Positions 44,901 through 55,199 are shown, counted from the stretch's first letter. The stretch is 64,000 nucleotides of DNA from Ramlibacter aurantiacus (GCF_016722895.1 NZ_JAEQNA010000014.1:1-64000), one strand, 5' to 3'. The notes: generated from the letters alone by a model not told the origin. Numbers and translations: made by a program.

Positions 44901-45268
44901 CGGAACGACTGCGGCTCGCCGGCCAGCGCTTTCGCGATCCATCCCTGCACCGCGGGCCAGGCTTCCCGCCAGACCTGGGGCATCGGGGCCCCGAGCGCCG
45001 CCGGGTGCCGGTCGCCCAGGATGTCCAGGTAGGCGTCGTTGTAGATCAGGCGCAGCTGCGGGCCCCAGGCGATGAAGGCCGGCGTGGGTGTGTTCAGCAG
45101 CAGGTCCACCAGGGTGGCGAGTTCGCTGGGCCACTGCGCCATCGGGCCCAGGTCGGGCGGCCAGGCGGTCGTGTGCATCAGCGAAGCCAGTCCCGGGTGC
45201 CGCTGCGGCGCCGCATCGCTGGCAAGTCCATCCGCCTGTGCGGGCGCGGGTGGGACGATGGTGCTCAT
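41939..45268 (-). CDS. Hybrid sensor histidine kinase with multiple PAS domains, GAF and receiver
   Basis: The 1109-residue product has no membrane helix. In order: a PAS-like region (about 30-150), three further PAS/PAC units (about 160-540; ITDAQGRVEFFNRQWAAYTG and GVCRNIDDRKLNEAELRF), a GAF domain (about 550-715; YIGVPILSRGRVLGVITLV), HisKA with phospho-acceptor His747 (LATLAHELRNPLAPI), HATPase (VVDNLLNNAVKYTPEGG, GVGIPHDM) and a C-terminal receiver with Asp1033 (LLDIGMPG). It is a soluble hybrid kinase whose partner is unknown. It starts at ATG 45268; the open frame upstream is antisense to the ftsH-like gene and is not real. Confidence 0.93.
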   Translation of the reverse strand: MSTIVPPAPAQADGLASDAAPQRHPGLASLMHTTAWPPDLGPMAQWPSELATLVDLLLNTPTPAFIAWGPQLRLIYNDAYLDILGDRHPAALGAPMPQVWREAWPAVQGWIAKALAGEPQSFRDLEVTVRRGDAPAQAFFTFSYAPIRRAGEVAGIYCAITETTDAVLGSRRIEHERAEFRELFDQAPSFVLVLRGSEHRVELANRAVRRLCGNRPLLELPAREALPELEGQGYFELLDQVYVGGQSHRGQGVLALLRNPHGGLDPRYLDFIFQPLRDRHGRVTGILAQGVDVTERITATEGLRRNEERFRTLADAVPQIIWITDAQGRVEFFNRQWAAYTGQPRWSGTAVQVTDNFVHPEDAAITMARFDEARRTGGTFSVEHRIRRADGEFRWFLVRAEPFPDPASDGQVKWFGCSVDIHDRRLAEQRLQASDERLRLALQAGGMATWQRNFSTGEAWWSPEMFALHGLSATDPPPSYLDLIFEADRGRVRQFIEQTLERLGEHTLEYRVSWPDGSVHWLEGSGSTRLSGPSHHRVMMGVCRNIDDRKLNEAELRFMATASAELAAVTDHRQTLARIAALAVPHFADWCAIDMLDPQGQRLERLAVAHVDPAKVELAQRLHERFPPDREAGTGPWRVIHSGQPEMVPVITEQMLREGISEPEYLEGILALGLHSYIGVPILSRGRVLGVITLVTSHSSRVFNERDLANMVDLAGRAAVAVENAELVRALRAADAAKDAFLATLAHELRNPLAPIANALTILRMPGSGDALRQRMLDISHRQVEHLIRLVDDLLEVSRITRGKVELRPERLDLRTVVSASVEAMAGAIARQRLQLRLDLAADPLPVQADPARIKQVVDNLLNNAVKYTPEGGRIEVRAWRERGEVALAVADTGVGIPHDMLDRIFDLFTQVDRTIGRSQGGLGIGLALVRELVQLQGGSVSAESPGLDRGASFTVRLPAAATGDAPAPVASPRQPTRAAAARHVLIVDDNTDAADTLSLVLSACGYITAVAYDGPAGLDAFDRLRPHAVLLDIGMPGMSGHAVARALRQRPGGSDVLLVAVTGWGQPADRALTTEAGFDAHLTKPVDVQAVVELLSRVGVPLGGDTPG

Positions 45269-45344
45269 GGGCTGCGCAAAAAGTGTTGATTTTCGTCTCG
45301 AAACCTGATGAGCACCCTGTAGGACATGCACTCTTGCGCAGCCC
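45269..45344. promoter_or_regulatory. Inverted repeats in the divergent kinase / ftsH control region
   Basis: GGGCTGCGCAA (45269-45279), adjoining the kinase start codon, is repeated perfectly as TTGCGCAGCCC at 45334-45344, an 11-bp inverted repeat 54 bp apart. Midway between the arms is a second dyad TTTCG-TCT-CGAAA (45291-45303). The structure lies entirely between two divergent genes, so it may be a shared operator or promote looping; a transcript hairpin is also possible. No known regulator family is implied by the sequence. Confidence 0.45.
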
Positions 45345-45448
45345 GCTCCTCCACCGGGTCGGCCGCGCGAGCCGCCGAGCCGCCGCCACGGCGCCGAGGG
45401 GCGGGACGCCGGCCCCCGCAGCCTGCCCGGGCGCGGCATCATGGCCGC

Positions 45449-47452
<2,004 letters not shown>

Positions 47453-47482
47453 CGGTCCGCTTCCTTGCCAAACGTTCATGCA

Positions 47483-47501
47483 CCCCGGGGGTAGCCCGGG
47501 G
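47483..47501. terminator. GC-rich hairpin after the ftsH-like gene
   Basis: CCCCGGG (47483-47489), loop GGTAG, then CCCGGGG (47495-47501) form a perfect 7-bp stem 30 nt after the protease stop. No T-run follows, so it may attenuate rather than terminate before the small membrane-protein gene at 47533. Confidence 0.35.
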
Positions 47502-47532
47502 GATACTGAAACGCGTCAAGACCGGATCGTCC

Positions 47533-47799
47533 ATGCTCCTGAGCCTGCTCATACCCATCCTGCTGGTGCCCTGCCTCGCCGCCGTGCTGCTCAGCGGCCT
47601 GGTGCCGTTCGATCGCGCCCTCATGCTCTTGTGCGCGCTGCAGGTCGGCCTGTTCGTGGTCCTGGCCTGCGTGATGGCCCGGCAGAAGAAGGAGCTGGAA
47701 CGGCTGGAGCACTGGGCGACCCCCTTCCGCCCGCCGCTCGGCCGCCGGGCCGGCGCGGTGCTGCTGCCCGCCCGCCGCGGCCGCTCGCGCCTGCCCTGA
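47533..47799 (+). CDS. Small two-helix membrane protein
   Basis: The family is not recognised. The 88-residue product has two membrane helices (LLSLLIPILLVPCLAAVLLS about 2-21 and ALMLLCALQVGLFVVLACVM about 29-48), then a basic cytosolic tail (ARQKKELERLEHW and a C-terminal Arg-rich end). It follows the ftsH-like gene in the same direction, 80 nt apart with a hairpin between. Small membrane proteins can be FtsH substrates or partners, but that link is only positional. Confidence 0.55.
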   Translation: MLLSLLIPILLVPCLAAVLLSGLVPFDRALMLLCALQVGLFVVLACVMARQKKELERLEHWATPFRPPLGRRAGAVLLPARRGRSRLP

Positions 47800-47890
47800 G
47801 GCATGGGCGGCGAAGCTGGCCGAAACGGGATGCGGCGCGCCGGCAGCGCGCCAGCCCACAATCGCCCGTCGATTCGATTCAGGAGCACGG

Positions 47891-48628
47891 ATGGAGCCCA
47901 CCAGCATGTGGCGCTGCCTCGTCGTCGAGGACGACGCCCACAACGCGCGGTTCATCGCCGACGGGCTGCGTGAACTCGGCCACGTGGTGATCGTCTGCCA
48001 CGACGGGGCCACGGCCCTGGCCCGGCTCACGGGCGAGGCCTGGGACCTGGTCGTCCTCGATCGCATGCTGCCCAACGGCGTCGACGGGCTGTCGCTGCTG
48101 GCCGCCCTGCGCGGGCTCGGCAAGAAGACGCCGGTGCTGGTGCTCAGCGCGCTGAGCGCGCTGGACGAACGCGTGCGCGGTCTCAAGGCCGGTGGCGACG
48201 ACTACCTCACCAAGCCCTTCGCCTTCTCCGAACTGGCCGCGCGGGCCGAAGCCCTGGTGCGGCGCTCGCGCGCCGGCCCCGAGATCCGGGTGCTCGAACT
48301 CGGCGACCTCAAGCTGAACCTGGCCAGCCGGCGCGCCGAGCGGGGCGGCCGGCCCATCGCGCTGCAACCGCGCGAGTTCCGCCTGCTGGCGTTCCTGATG
48401 GCGCACCCCGGGCAGGTCGTCACCCGCGCCATGCTGCTGGAGTCGGTGTGGGACTACCACTTCGACCCGCAGACCAACGTGATCGACGTGCAGGTCAGCC
48501 GCCTGCGCAGCAAGCTAGAAGCCGCCGGCGGCAGGCCGCTGATCCACACCGTGCGCGGCGTCGGCTACCGCATGTCGCTCGATGCCGGGGAAGGGCCGGA
48601 GAGCCGCCCGGACGGCGCCGGCCCATGA
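47891..48628 (+). CDS. OmpR-family response regulator (TctD/QseB-like)
   Basis: The 245-residue product has a receiver domain (acidic pocket VVEDDAHN, phospho-acceptor Asp in VVLDRMLPN, Lys in YLTKPF) and an OmpR-type winged helix (QPREFRLLAFLMAHPGQVVT, VIDVQVSRLRSKLE, HTVRGVGYRM). CAGGAGC precedes the ATG. It overlaps its kinase gene by 4 nt. The tctB-tctA genes immediately downstream suggest it works as a TctD-type regulator of tricarboxylate uptake, which is inferred from position. Confidence 0.93.
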   Translation: MEPTSMWRCLVVEDDAHNARFIADGLRELGHVVIVCHDGATALARLTGEAWDLVVLDRMLPNGVDGLSLLAALRGLGKKTPVLVLSALSALDERVRGLKAGGDDYLTKPFAFSELAARAEALVRRSRAGPEIRVLELGDLKLNLASRRAERGGRPIALQPREFRLLAFLMAHPGQVVTRAMLLESVWDYHFDPQTNVIDVQVSRLRSKLEAAGGRPLIHTVRGVGYRMSLDAGEGPESRPDGAGP

Positions 48629-49995
48629 GGTTCGAGAAGCCGCGCTTCTGGAGCTCGCTCGGGTTCCGGGTGTCCCTCTACTACGCGGTGCTGGTGGCCA
48701 TCACGCTGCTGGCGGCCCTGGCCATCGTGCAACTGCAGACCGTGGGCGTGATGCACCAGGGCATGACGCGGCAGCTGGCGGGCGTGCAGGAGCAATTGCT
48801 TGCGCGGCATCGGGACGGCGGCCTGCAGGCCGTGGGCGACGAGATCCAGCGCGCCCTCACCGACCGCTTCCAGTCCGAATCCGAGATCTACCTGCTGCTC
48901 GATGCCAGGGGCCAGCCGCTGGCGGGCAACCTCGACGAGGTGCCGGCCGGCCTGGATGCGGCCGCGGGCGAATCGGGCGAGCTGCGCACCGGCGTCATGC
49001 GCCAGGAGCAGTACATGAGCGCGTACCTGCTGGTTCGGGCGCTGCCCGGTGGCGGCACGCTGGTCGTCGGGCGCGACCTGAGCGAGCAGCAGGCGATCGA
49101 GTCGCTGGTCGGCAACGCCAGCGCCGCCGCGGCCCTCGTCTCGGTGCTGCTGCTGATCGGCGGGACCTTCGTCATCCGCGCCGAACTCGAACGCAGCATC
49201 GCCGCGTTGCGCCGAACGGCCGCGCGCATCGGCGCCGGTGAACTGCACGAGCGGGTGGAGCTCACGGGGCAGGAAGACGAGTTCGAGCTGCTGAGCCATG
49301 AGATCAACCAGATGCTCGATCGCATCCAGCTGCTGATGGACGGCGTGCGCCATGTCTCGGACACCATCGCGCACAACCTGCGCACACCGCTCACGCGGGT
49401 GCTGCTGCGGCTGCGGGCGGCACAGGACGCCATGCCGGACGAGGGCTCGCGGCAGGCGGTGGAAGCCGCCGTGCGCGAGGTGGAGGGCATCACCGTCACC
49501 TTCGAGAAGCTGCTGCAGATCGCCGAGGCCGAGGCCGGCACGCGCCGGCGGCAGTTCCGGCCCACCGACCTGGGCGCCATCGTCGACGACGTACTGGACC
49601 TGTACGACGCGCTGGCCGAATCCCACGGGGCGGTCCTGCGGCGCGAGCCGGACGACCCGGCCGTGGTGCAGGGCGATCGCGACCTGCTTGCCGACGCGGT
49701 GGCCAGCCTGGTGGACAACGCGCTCAAGTACGGCGGGGACGGCGCGGTGGTCCGGGTGGGGACCACGCGCCGCGGTGGCACGGTGCTGCTCACGGTGCAG
49801 GACAACGGGCCCGGCGTGCCGCCCGGCGAGCACGAGCGCATCGGCCAGCGCTTCTACCGGCTGGACCGCCAGGCGCTGGGCTATGGCCTGGGCCTGGCGG
49901 GCGTGCGCGCGGTGGTGGCGATGCACGGCGGGCGGTTGCGGTTCGCCGATGCGGCACCCGGCCTGCGGGTCGAAGTCGAACTGCCGGCCGCCTAG
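48625..49995 (+). CDS. Two-component sensor histidine kinase (TctE/QseC-like)
   Basis: The 456-residue product has TM1 (about 16-38), a periplasmic sensor domain (about 39-165), TM2 (about 167-190), a HAMP domain, a HisKA domain with phospho-acceptor His250, and an HATPase domain (VASLVDNALKYGG, DNGPGVP, GYGLGLAGV). The H-box reads IAHNLRTPLTRV, with Asn where Glu is usual after the His. It is translationally coupled to the upstream response regulator and precedes tctB-tctA. The expected signal is a periplasmic tricarboxylate or other carboxylic acid. Confidence 0.93.
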   Translation: MRFEKPRFWSSLGFRVSLYYAVLVAITLLAALAIVQLQTVGVMHQGMTRQLAGVQEQLLARHRDGGLQAVGDEIQRALTDRFQSESEIYLLLDARGQPLAGNLDEVPAGLDAAAGESGELRTGVMRQEQYMSAYLLVRALPGGGTLVVGRDLSEQQAIESLVGNASAAAALVSVLLLIGGTFVIRAELERSIAALRRTAARIGAGELHERVELTGQEDEFELLSHEINQMLDRIQLLMDGVRHVSDTIAHNLRTPLTRVLLRLRAAQDAMPDEGSRQAVEAAVREVEGITVTFEKLLQIAEAEAGTRRRQFRPTDLGAIVDDVLDLYDALAESHGAVLRREPDDPAVVQGDRDLLADAVASLVDNALKYGGDGAVVRVGTTRRGGTVLLTVQDNGPGVPPGEHERIGQRFYRLDRQALGYGLGLAGVRAVVAMHGGRLRFADAAPGLRVEVELPAA

Positions 49996-50164
49996 GCCTG
50001 AGCGGCCTGCGCCGGTCGCGGGCGCGTGCGCGCCCACATGACCGAACGGCAATGTTCCGGCAACGGTCCGCGTCCTGAGTCCTCCCTACCATGAAGCGGC
50101 AGCCCAGCCATGCAGGCGCCGGGCGCGTTCACACACGCAGGCCGAAGGCCAAGGAGAGCAGGAG

Positions 50165-50605
50165 ATGGCATCACGTGACTACAAGGACATCCTGGGGGGT
50201 GTCCTGCTGATGCTCACGGGCATCGTTTTCGCCCTGGGCGCGCACAACTACAACCTCGGCGACGCCGCCCGCATGGGCCCGGGGTACTTCCCCTCGGTGC
50301 TGGGATGGATCCTCGCGGTGCTGGGGGTGCTGATCGTGCTGCCAGCGCTGCGTCGCCCGGGCGAGCGCATCGTCGTGCAGTGGAAATCCGCCGCCCTGGT
50401 GCTGGCGGCGGTGTTGTACTTCGCCTTCTCGCTGCCGCTGCTCGGGCTGGTGCTGGCGGCCGCAGGCGCCGTGTTCATCTCGTCCCTGGCCGACCACGAC
50501 CTGACCTGGCGCGGCCGCTTCATCCTGAGCGTGGCGGTCCCGGTGCTGATGGTGCTGATCTTCATCACGGGGCTGGGCATGACGCTGTCCCCGTTCCCCT
50601 GGTAA
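50165..50605 (+). CDS. tctB: Tripartite tricarboxylate transporter small membrane subunit TctB
   Basis: The 146-residue product has four predicted helices and the TctB family N-terminus (DYKDILGGVLLMLTGIVFAL, about 5-24) followed by the conserved GPGYFPSVLGWILAVLGVLI. It ends GLGMTLSPFPW. It forms the membrane part with TctA and takes substrate from a Bug/TctC receptor. AAGGAGAGCAGGAG precedes the ATG. The 169-bp gap upstream, after the kinase gene, probably holds its own promoter. Confidence 0.92.
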   Translation: MASRDYKDILGGVLLMLTGIVFALGAHNYNLGDAARMGPGYFPSVLGWILAVLGVLIVLPALRRPGERIVVQWKSAALVLAAVLYFAFSLPLLGLVLAAAGAVFISSLADHDLTWRGRFILSVAVPVLMVLIFITGLGMTLSPFPW

Positions 50606-50621
50606 GTGCGCGGGAACCGAC

Positions 50622-52163
50622 ATGGACCTGTTCTCCAACCTCGCCATGGGCTTCTCGGCGGCCTTCGCGCCGTCGACGCTGCTGTACTGCTTTCTCGGCG
50701 TGTTCCTGGGCACGCTGATCGGCGTGCTGCCGGGCATCGGCGCCCTGGCCACCATCTCGCTGCTGCTGCCCATCACCTACCACATGACGCCGGCCGCGGC
50801 GATCATCATGCTGGCCGGCGTCTACTACGGCGCCTCGTACGGCGGCTCCACGGCTTCCATCCTGCTGAACCTGCCCGGCACGCCGTCCTCGGCGGTGGCC
50901 TGCCTGGACGGCTATCCCATGTCCAGGCAAGGACGCGGTGGCGTGGCCCTGTTCATGACCACGGTCGCCTCGTTCGTGGGGGCTGTCATCGGCCTGTTCG
51001 TCATGGCGGCCTTCACGCCGACCATCGCCGAGCTGGGCCTGAAGTTCGGACCGGCCGAATACTTCGCGATGATGCTGCTCGGCCTGATCGCCGCGTCGAC
51101 GATCGCCACCGGCTCGCCCGTCAAGGGCATCGCGATGGTGGTGCTGGGGCTGCTGCTCGGCATGATCGGCACCGACGTCAATTCGGGCGTCGCGCGCTAC
51201 AGCTTCGGCGTGCCGGAACTCACCGACGGCCTGAACCTGGTGGCGCTGGCCATGGGCATCTTCGGCATCTCCGAGGTGATCAGCAGCATCAACCGCATCC
51301 ACCACGGCAAGGCCGAGAAGATCACGCTGCGCTCGATGATGCCCACGCGCGACGACAACCGGCGTTCGGTCATGCCCATGCTGCGCGGCTCGGCCATCGG
51401 CAGCTTCTTCGGCGCGCTGCCCGGCACCGGTTCGGCCATCGCATCGTTCATGTCCTACGCCACCGAGAAGAAGGTGGCCAAGCAGCCGGAACGCTTCGGC
51501 AGGGGCGCTGTCGAGGGCGTGACGGCTCCGGAAGCCGCCAACAATGCCGCCGTGCAGACCGCCTTCGTGCCCACGCTGTCGCTGGGCATCCCGGGTGACG
51601 CGGTCATGGCGCTGATGCTGGGCGCGCTGATCATCCACGGCATCCAGCCGGGCCCGATGATGATCACCGAGCAGCCAGAGCTCTATTGGGGACTGATCGC
51701 CAGCTTCGTGATCGGCAACGTGATGCTGGTGATCCTGAACATCCCGCTGATCGGCGTGTGGGTCGCGCTGCTGCGCATCCCCTACCGCGTGCTGTTCCCG
51801 GCCATCGTGGTGTTCATCTGCCTGGGTGTCTACAGCGTGAACAACAACCCGTTCGACGTCTACATGGTGGCGCTGGTGGGGTCCATTGGCTATTTGATGA
51901 CGCTGCTCAAGTTCGAACCCGCGCCCCTGCTGCTCGGCTTCATCCTGGGACCGCTGATGGAGGAGAACCTGCGCCGCACGCTGCTGCTGTCGCGCGGCGA
52001 CCCGATGGTCTTCGTCGAGCGCCCGATCAGTGCCACGCTGCTGGCCATCGGTACGCTGGTGCTGGCCTGGAGCCTGGTGAGCTTCATGCGCGGACGCCGC
52101 AGGGTCGTCGTGGCTCCGGGTGAGCCGGACCTGCCGGTCGAGCCGGCGCCGCAACAACGCTGA
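50622..52163 (+). CDS. tctA: Tripartite tricarboxylate transporter large membrane subunit TctA
   Basis: The 513-residue product has about 11-12 membrane helices and the TctA signatures GTLIGVLPGIGALATISLLL (about 30-49) and YGASYGGSTASILLNLPGTP (about 69-88), plus SMMPTRDDNRRSVMPMLRGS. It starts 16 nt after tctB. No tctC lies directly next to the pair; the nearest receptor gene is the leftward Bug gene at 54.2-55.2 kb. Confidence 0.95.
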   Translation: MDLFSNLAMGFSAAFAPSTLLYCFLGVFLGTLIGVLPGIGALATISLLLPITYHMTPAAAIIMLAGVYYGASYGGSTASILLNLPGTPSSAVACLDGYPMSRQGRGGVALFMTTVASFVGAVIGLFVMAAFTPTIAELGLKFGPAEYFAMMLLGLIAASTIATGSPVKGIAMVVLGLLLGMIGTDVNSGVARYSFGVPELTDGLNLVALAMGIFGISEVISSINRIHHGKAEKITLRSMMPTRDDNRRSVMPMLRGSAIGSFFGALPGTGSAIASFMSYATEKKVAKQPERFGRGAVEGVTAPEAANNAAVQTAFVPTLSLGIPGDAVMALMLGALIIHGIQPGPMMITEQPELYWGLIASFVIGNVMLVILNIPLIGVWVALLRIPYRVLFPAIVVFICLGVYSVNNNPFDVYMVALVGSIGYLMTLLKFEPAPLLLGFILGPLMEENLRRTLLLSRGDPMVFVERPISATLLAIGTLVLAWSLVSFMRGRRRVVVAPGEPDLPVEPAPQQR

Positions 52164-52172
52164 TCGTGCGAG

Positions 52173-52192
52173 GCGCCCTCCCCGCAGGGCGC
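52173..52192. terminator. Bidirectional GC-rich hairpin between tctA and DMT gene
   Basis: GCGCCCT (52173-52179), loop CCCCGC, AGGGCGC (52186-52192) form a perfect 7-bp stem in the 28-bp gap between two convergent genes and touch the DMT stop codon. The position suits a shared terminator, although no T-run follows on either strand. Confidence 0.5.
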
Positions 52193-53064
52193 TAACGCCG
52201 CAGCACGTACAGCCCCGCCAGCACCAGCAGCGCACTCCCGGCCCAGGCCAACGCATTGGGCACCTGCCCCCACACCAGGAACCCGATCACGATGGCCACC
52301 AGCAGCCCGGTGTAGCGGAACGGTGCGATCACGCCCACCTCGCCGCCGGTGCGCATGCTCACCGTCAGCAGGTAATAGCCGCCACCGAGGAACACCGCCG
52401 CCGCCACCAGCATCGCGAGCTGCGCCGGCGACACAGCCTCCCAACCCTGCGTCAGCCCCCAAACCCCCGACAACAGCGTCACGGCCAAGGCGGTGCTGAA
52501 GGTCACCAGCAGCGACGAGATGCGCGCGTCGATGGTGCGGGTGACCAGGTCGCGCCCGGCCTGCATCAGCGTGCCCGCCAGGCACAGCAGCGCGTACGCG
52601 TTGAAGGCCGAGGGCGTGGGCTGAACCACCAGCAGCACGCCGAAGAAGCCGACGGCGATCGCCAGCCACTGCGACGTGCCCACGCGCTCGCGCAGCAGCA
52701 GGGCCGCGAACAGGATGGTGAAGATCGGCACGGCCATGTTGATCGCCATGGCGTTGGCCAGCGGCAGGTGGAACAGCGCGATCAGGTAGGCGAAGGTGGC
52801 GGTGGCGTCGAAGCCCGCACGCAGCAGCACCCGCCTGTCGAACAGCGCCCGCCACTGGCCGGCGGCGCCCATCGTCACCACCAGCCCGGCCAGCATGCCG
52901 GTGGCCGCGATGCCGCGCACGAAGATGGTCTGCCACGGGGGCAGCGATTCGGTGACGAACTTGATGATGGCGTCGTTGGCCACGAAGCAGGTGATGCCCA
53001 GGGCCATGGCCGCCACGCCGCGGCGCGTACCCGCGCGCCGGGTCGCTTCGAGAGATGCGCTCAT
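52192..53064 (-). CDS. DMT-superfamily transporter (EamA family)
   Basis: The 290-residue product has ten predicted helices in two EamA repeats. The first includes ANAMAINMAVPIFTILFAALL and LRERVGTSQWLAIAVGFFGV; the second includes RYTGLLVAIVIGFLVWGQVP. Members export amino acids, nucleosides or other metabolites. It is last in a leftward set after a dehydrogenase, a Bug receptor and a cupin gene. The substrate is unknown. Confidence 0.92.
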   Translation of the reverse strand: MSASLEATRRAGTRRGVAAMALGITCFVANDAIIKFVTESLPPWQTIFVRGIAATGMLAGLVVTMGAAGQWRALFDRRVLLRAGFDATATFAYLIALFHLPLANAMAINMAVPIFTILFAALLLRERVGTSQWLAIAVGFFGVLLVVQPTPSAFNAYALLCLAGTLMQAGRDLVTRTIDARISSLLVTFSTALAVTLLSGVWGLTQGWEAVSPAQLAMLVAAAVFLGGGYYLLTVSMRTGGEVGVIAPFRYTGLLVAIVIGFLVWGQVPNALAWAGSALLVLAGLYVLRR

Positions 53065-53077
53065 GTAGGGCGCGATG

Positions 53078-54139
53078 TTAAGCGGCGCGCCCAGCCCCCA
53101 GCGCGTGGAGCCGCCGCCGCCAGGCCGGCTCCAGGTACGGGTTCTTGCACGACACCGGCAGCTCGCCCGCCAGGATGCGGGTCACGTTCTCGAACGCGAT
53201 GCGCGGGATGGAGCGCACGCTCTCGCGCGTGTGGCCGACCATGTGCGGCGTGAGGATGACGTTGTCCAGCGTGCGCAGAGGGCTGTCCGCAGGCAGCGGC
53301 TCCACCTCGAAGGTGTCGAGCGCCGCGCCGGCGATGCGGCGCGTGCGCAAGGCCTCGACCAGGGCCGGCTCGTCCACCGCCTCGCCGCGCGCCACGTTCA
53401 CCAGGAAGGCCGAAGGCTTCATCAGCGCCAGCGTGCGGGCGTTGACCAGGTGCCGGTTGTCGGGCCGCACGGCCACGAAAAGCCCGACCGTGTCGGACTC
53501 GGCCATGAGGCGCTCCAGGCTCACCAGCTCCACGTGGTCGGGCACCGCGGCCGGGTCCACCCGCGGGCTGTAGGCGAGCAGGCGCACGCCGAAGGCCCCC
53601 AGCCGCTCCATCACGGCCTTGCCGATGCGCCCCAGCCCCACCAGGCCGACGGTCGAACCCTGCAGCATGGCGGCGCGCACGTCCAGGATCGCCGGGCGCG
53701 GCTCGTCGCCGCGCATCACGGCCTGGCTGTGGGCCAGCGCATACCGCAGGTTCAGCATCAGCATGACCGTGGCTTCGGCCATGCTGGCGATGTGCTCTGG
53801 CGCGCCGCCGTGGCCCACGATCAGGCCCAGTTCGTCGGCGGCCTGCAGGTCGATGGTCTCCACGCCGATGGTCGCGCCGACGATGCCCTTGAGCCGGGGC
53901 GCGGCCAGCAGCGTCTCGCGCGGGCAGCGCCAGCGTGAGCTGAACACCGCCACGTCGGCAGGAGCCAATCCATGCGACACCACCTCGTCGGGCAGGGGCC
54001 GCACCACGCCCGGCTGGTTGACAGGCCCGCGCGTCACCTCGACGCCGGTGGCCTGCAGCTGCGCGGCCAGGTCGTCGAGCAGCGGGTCCATCGTGTGGTC
54101 GCGCACGATGAACACGCGCGGTGGCATGGCCGCGCTCAT
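53078..54139 (-). CDS. D-isomer-specific 2-hydroxyacid dehydrogenase family protein
   Basis: The 353-residue product has the NAD-binding motif VGLVGLGRIGKAV (about 171-183) and the catalytic triad context: Arg in VNVARGEAVDE, Glu in FEVEPLPADSPL and His in ILTPHMVGHTRES. Such enzymes interconvert 2-hydroxy and 2-keto acids. The N-terminus has two candidate ATGs, 54139 and 54127 (MPPRVFIV). It is leftward, downstream of a Bug receptor, so it probably processes the imported acid. Confidence 0.92.
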   Translation of the reverse strand: MSAAMPPRVFIVRDHTMDPLLDDLAAQLQATGVEVTRGPVNQPGVVRPLPDEVVSHGLAPADVAVFSSRWRCPRETLLAAPRLKGIVGATIGVETIDLQAADELGLIVGHGGAPEHIASMAEATVMLMLNLRYALAHSQAVMRGDEPRPAILDVRAAMLQGSTVGLVGLGRIGKAVMERLGAFGVRLLAYSPRVDPAAVPDHVELVSLERLMAESDTVGLFVAVRPDNRHLVNARTLALMKPSAFLVNVARGEAVDEPALVEALRTRRIAGAALDTFEVEPLPADSPLRTLDNVILTPHMVGHTRESVRSIPRIAFENVTRILAGELPVSCKNPYLEPAWRRRLHALGAGRAA

Positions 54140-54215
54140 TGGATCACCTCCCCCAGGATGGCCCGCTGCGCGGGCTGTTTCTCCCCCCTGCGCAAGCGGA
54201 GGGGCCGAGCGGCGC

Positions 54216-55199
54216 TCATTCGGCGCGGATCTGGGCGCCCTTGATGATGCGGCCCCAGCTGGCGTGGCCGGCCTGGATGCGCTGGTCCAGTTGCTCGCGC
54301 GTGCCGGTGTTCACCGTCACGCCCTGTTCGTGCAGGGCGGCGACGACCTCCGGGCGCTTCATCACCTCGCGCACGTCGCGCTCGATGCGCGCGGCCACGG
54401 CGGGCGGCAGGCCGGCGGGTGCGCTGAGGGCCACCCAGGGCTCGTTCTCGAAGCCGGGGAAGCCGGCCTCGGCCAGGGTCGGCACCTGCGGCAACAGGGG
54501 GCTGCGGCTGTTGCCGGTGACGCCCAGCGCCTTGAGCTTGCCGGCCTTCACGTGCGGCACCACCTGGTTGACGCTGGCGAAGCTGATGTCCACCACGCCG
54601 GCCAGCAGGTCCACCATCGCGGGCGCGCCGCCCTTGTAGGGCACGTGCAGCATGGGCATGCCGGTGGCCGCGCGCATCTGCTCGGCGAACAGGTGCTGGT
54701 TGCTGCCGGGCCCGGAGGTCGCATAGCTGATGCCTTGCGGGCGCGAGCGGGCGACCGCCGGCAGGTCCTTGGCCGAAGCAGCCGGCACGCCGGGGTTCGC
54801 GACCAGCACGAAGGGGATGGTGCCCAGGAGCGTGATCGACTGCAGGTCCTTCAGCGGGTCGTAGCTCAGCTTCGAGTACAGGTGCGGGTTGATCTCGGGT
54901 ATGAAGTTGACGATCAGGAACAGCGTGTACCCGTCCGGCGCCGAGCGGGCGACCGACTCGGCCGCGATGTTGCCGGCCGCCCCGGGCTTGTTCTCCACCA
55001 CCACCGGCTGGCCCCACATCGGAGCGAGCAGGCCGGCGAGTTGCCGCGCCGCGAAATCGGGTGTGCCGCCGGGCGGCAAGGGCACCACGATCTTCACCGG
55101 TCGGCCCGGAAAGTCCTGCGCCTGTGCCTGCACGGCAGGCGCTCCCGCGAACAGGCTGGCCAGGGCGAAGGCCAGCCAGGCGCGACGTGTCTCGATCAT
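54216..55199 (-). CDS. Bug-family (TctC) periplasmic solute receptor
   Basis: The 327-residue product has a signal peptide (LAFALASLFAGAPAVQAQA, cleavage near residue 27) and the Bug fold with FPGRPVKIVVPLPPGGTPDF, VENKPGAAGNIAAESVA and SAPAGLPPAVAARIERDVRE. It is a plausible receptor for the TctBA pair 2 kb away, as no other receptor is nearer. The gene is leftward with a cupin gene upstream and the dehydrogenase downstream (76-bp gap). Confidence 0.93.
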   Translation of the reverse strand: MIETRRAWLAFALASLFAGAPAVQAQAQDFPGRPVKIVVPLPPGGTPDFAARQLAGLLAPMWGQPVVVENKPGAAGNIAAESVARSAPDGYTLFLIVNFIPEINPHLYSKLSYDPLKDLQSITLLGTIPFVLVANPGVPAASAKDLPAVARSRPQGISYATSGPGSNQHLFAEQMRAATGMPMLHVPYKGGAPAMVDLLAGVVDISFASVNQVVPHVKAGKLKALGVTGNSRSPLLPQVPTLAEAGFPGFENEPWVALSAPAGLPPAVAARIERDVREVMKRPEVVAALHEQGVTVNTGTREQLDQRIQAGHASWGRIIKGAQIRAE

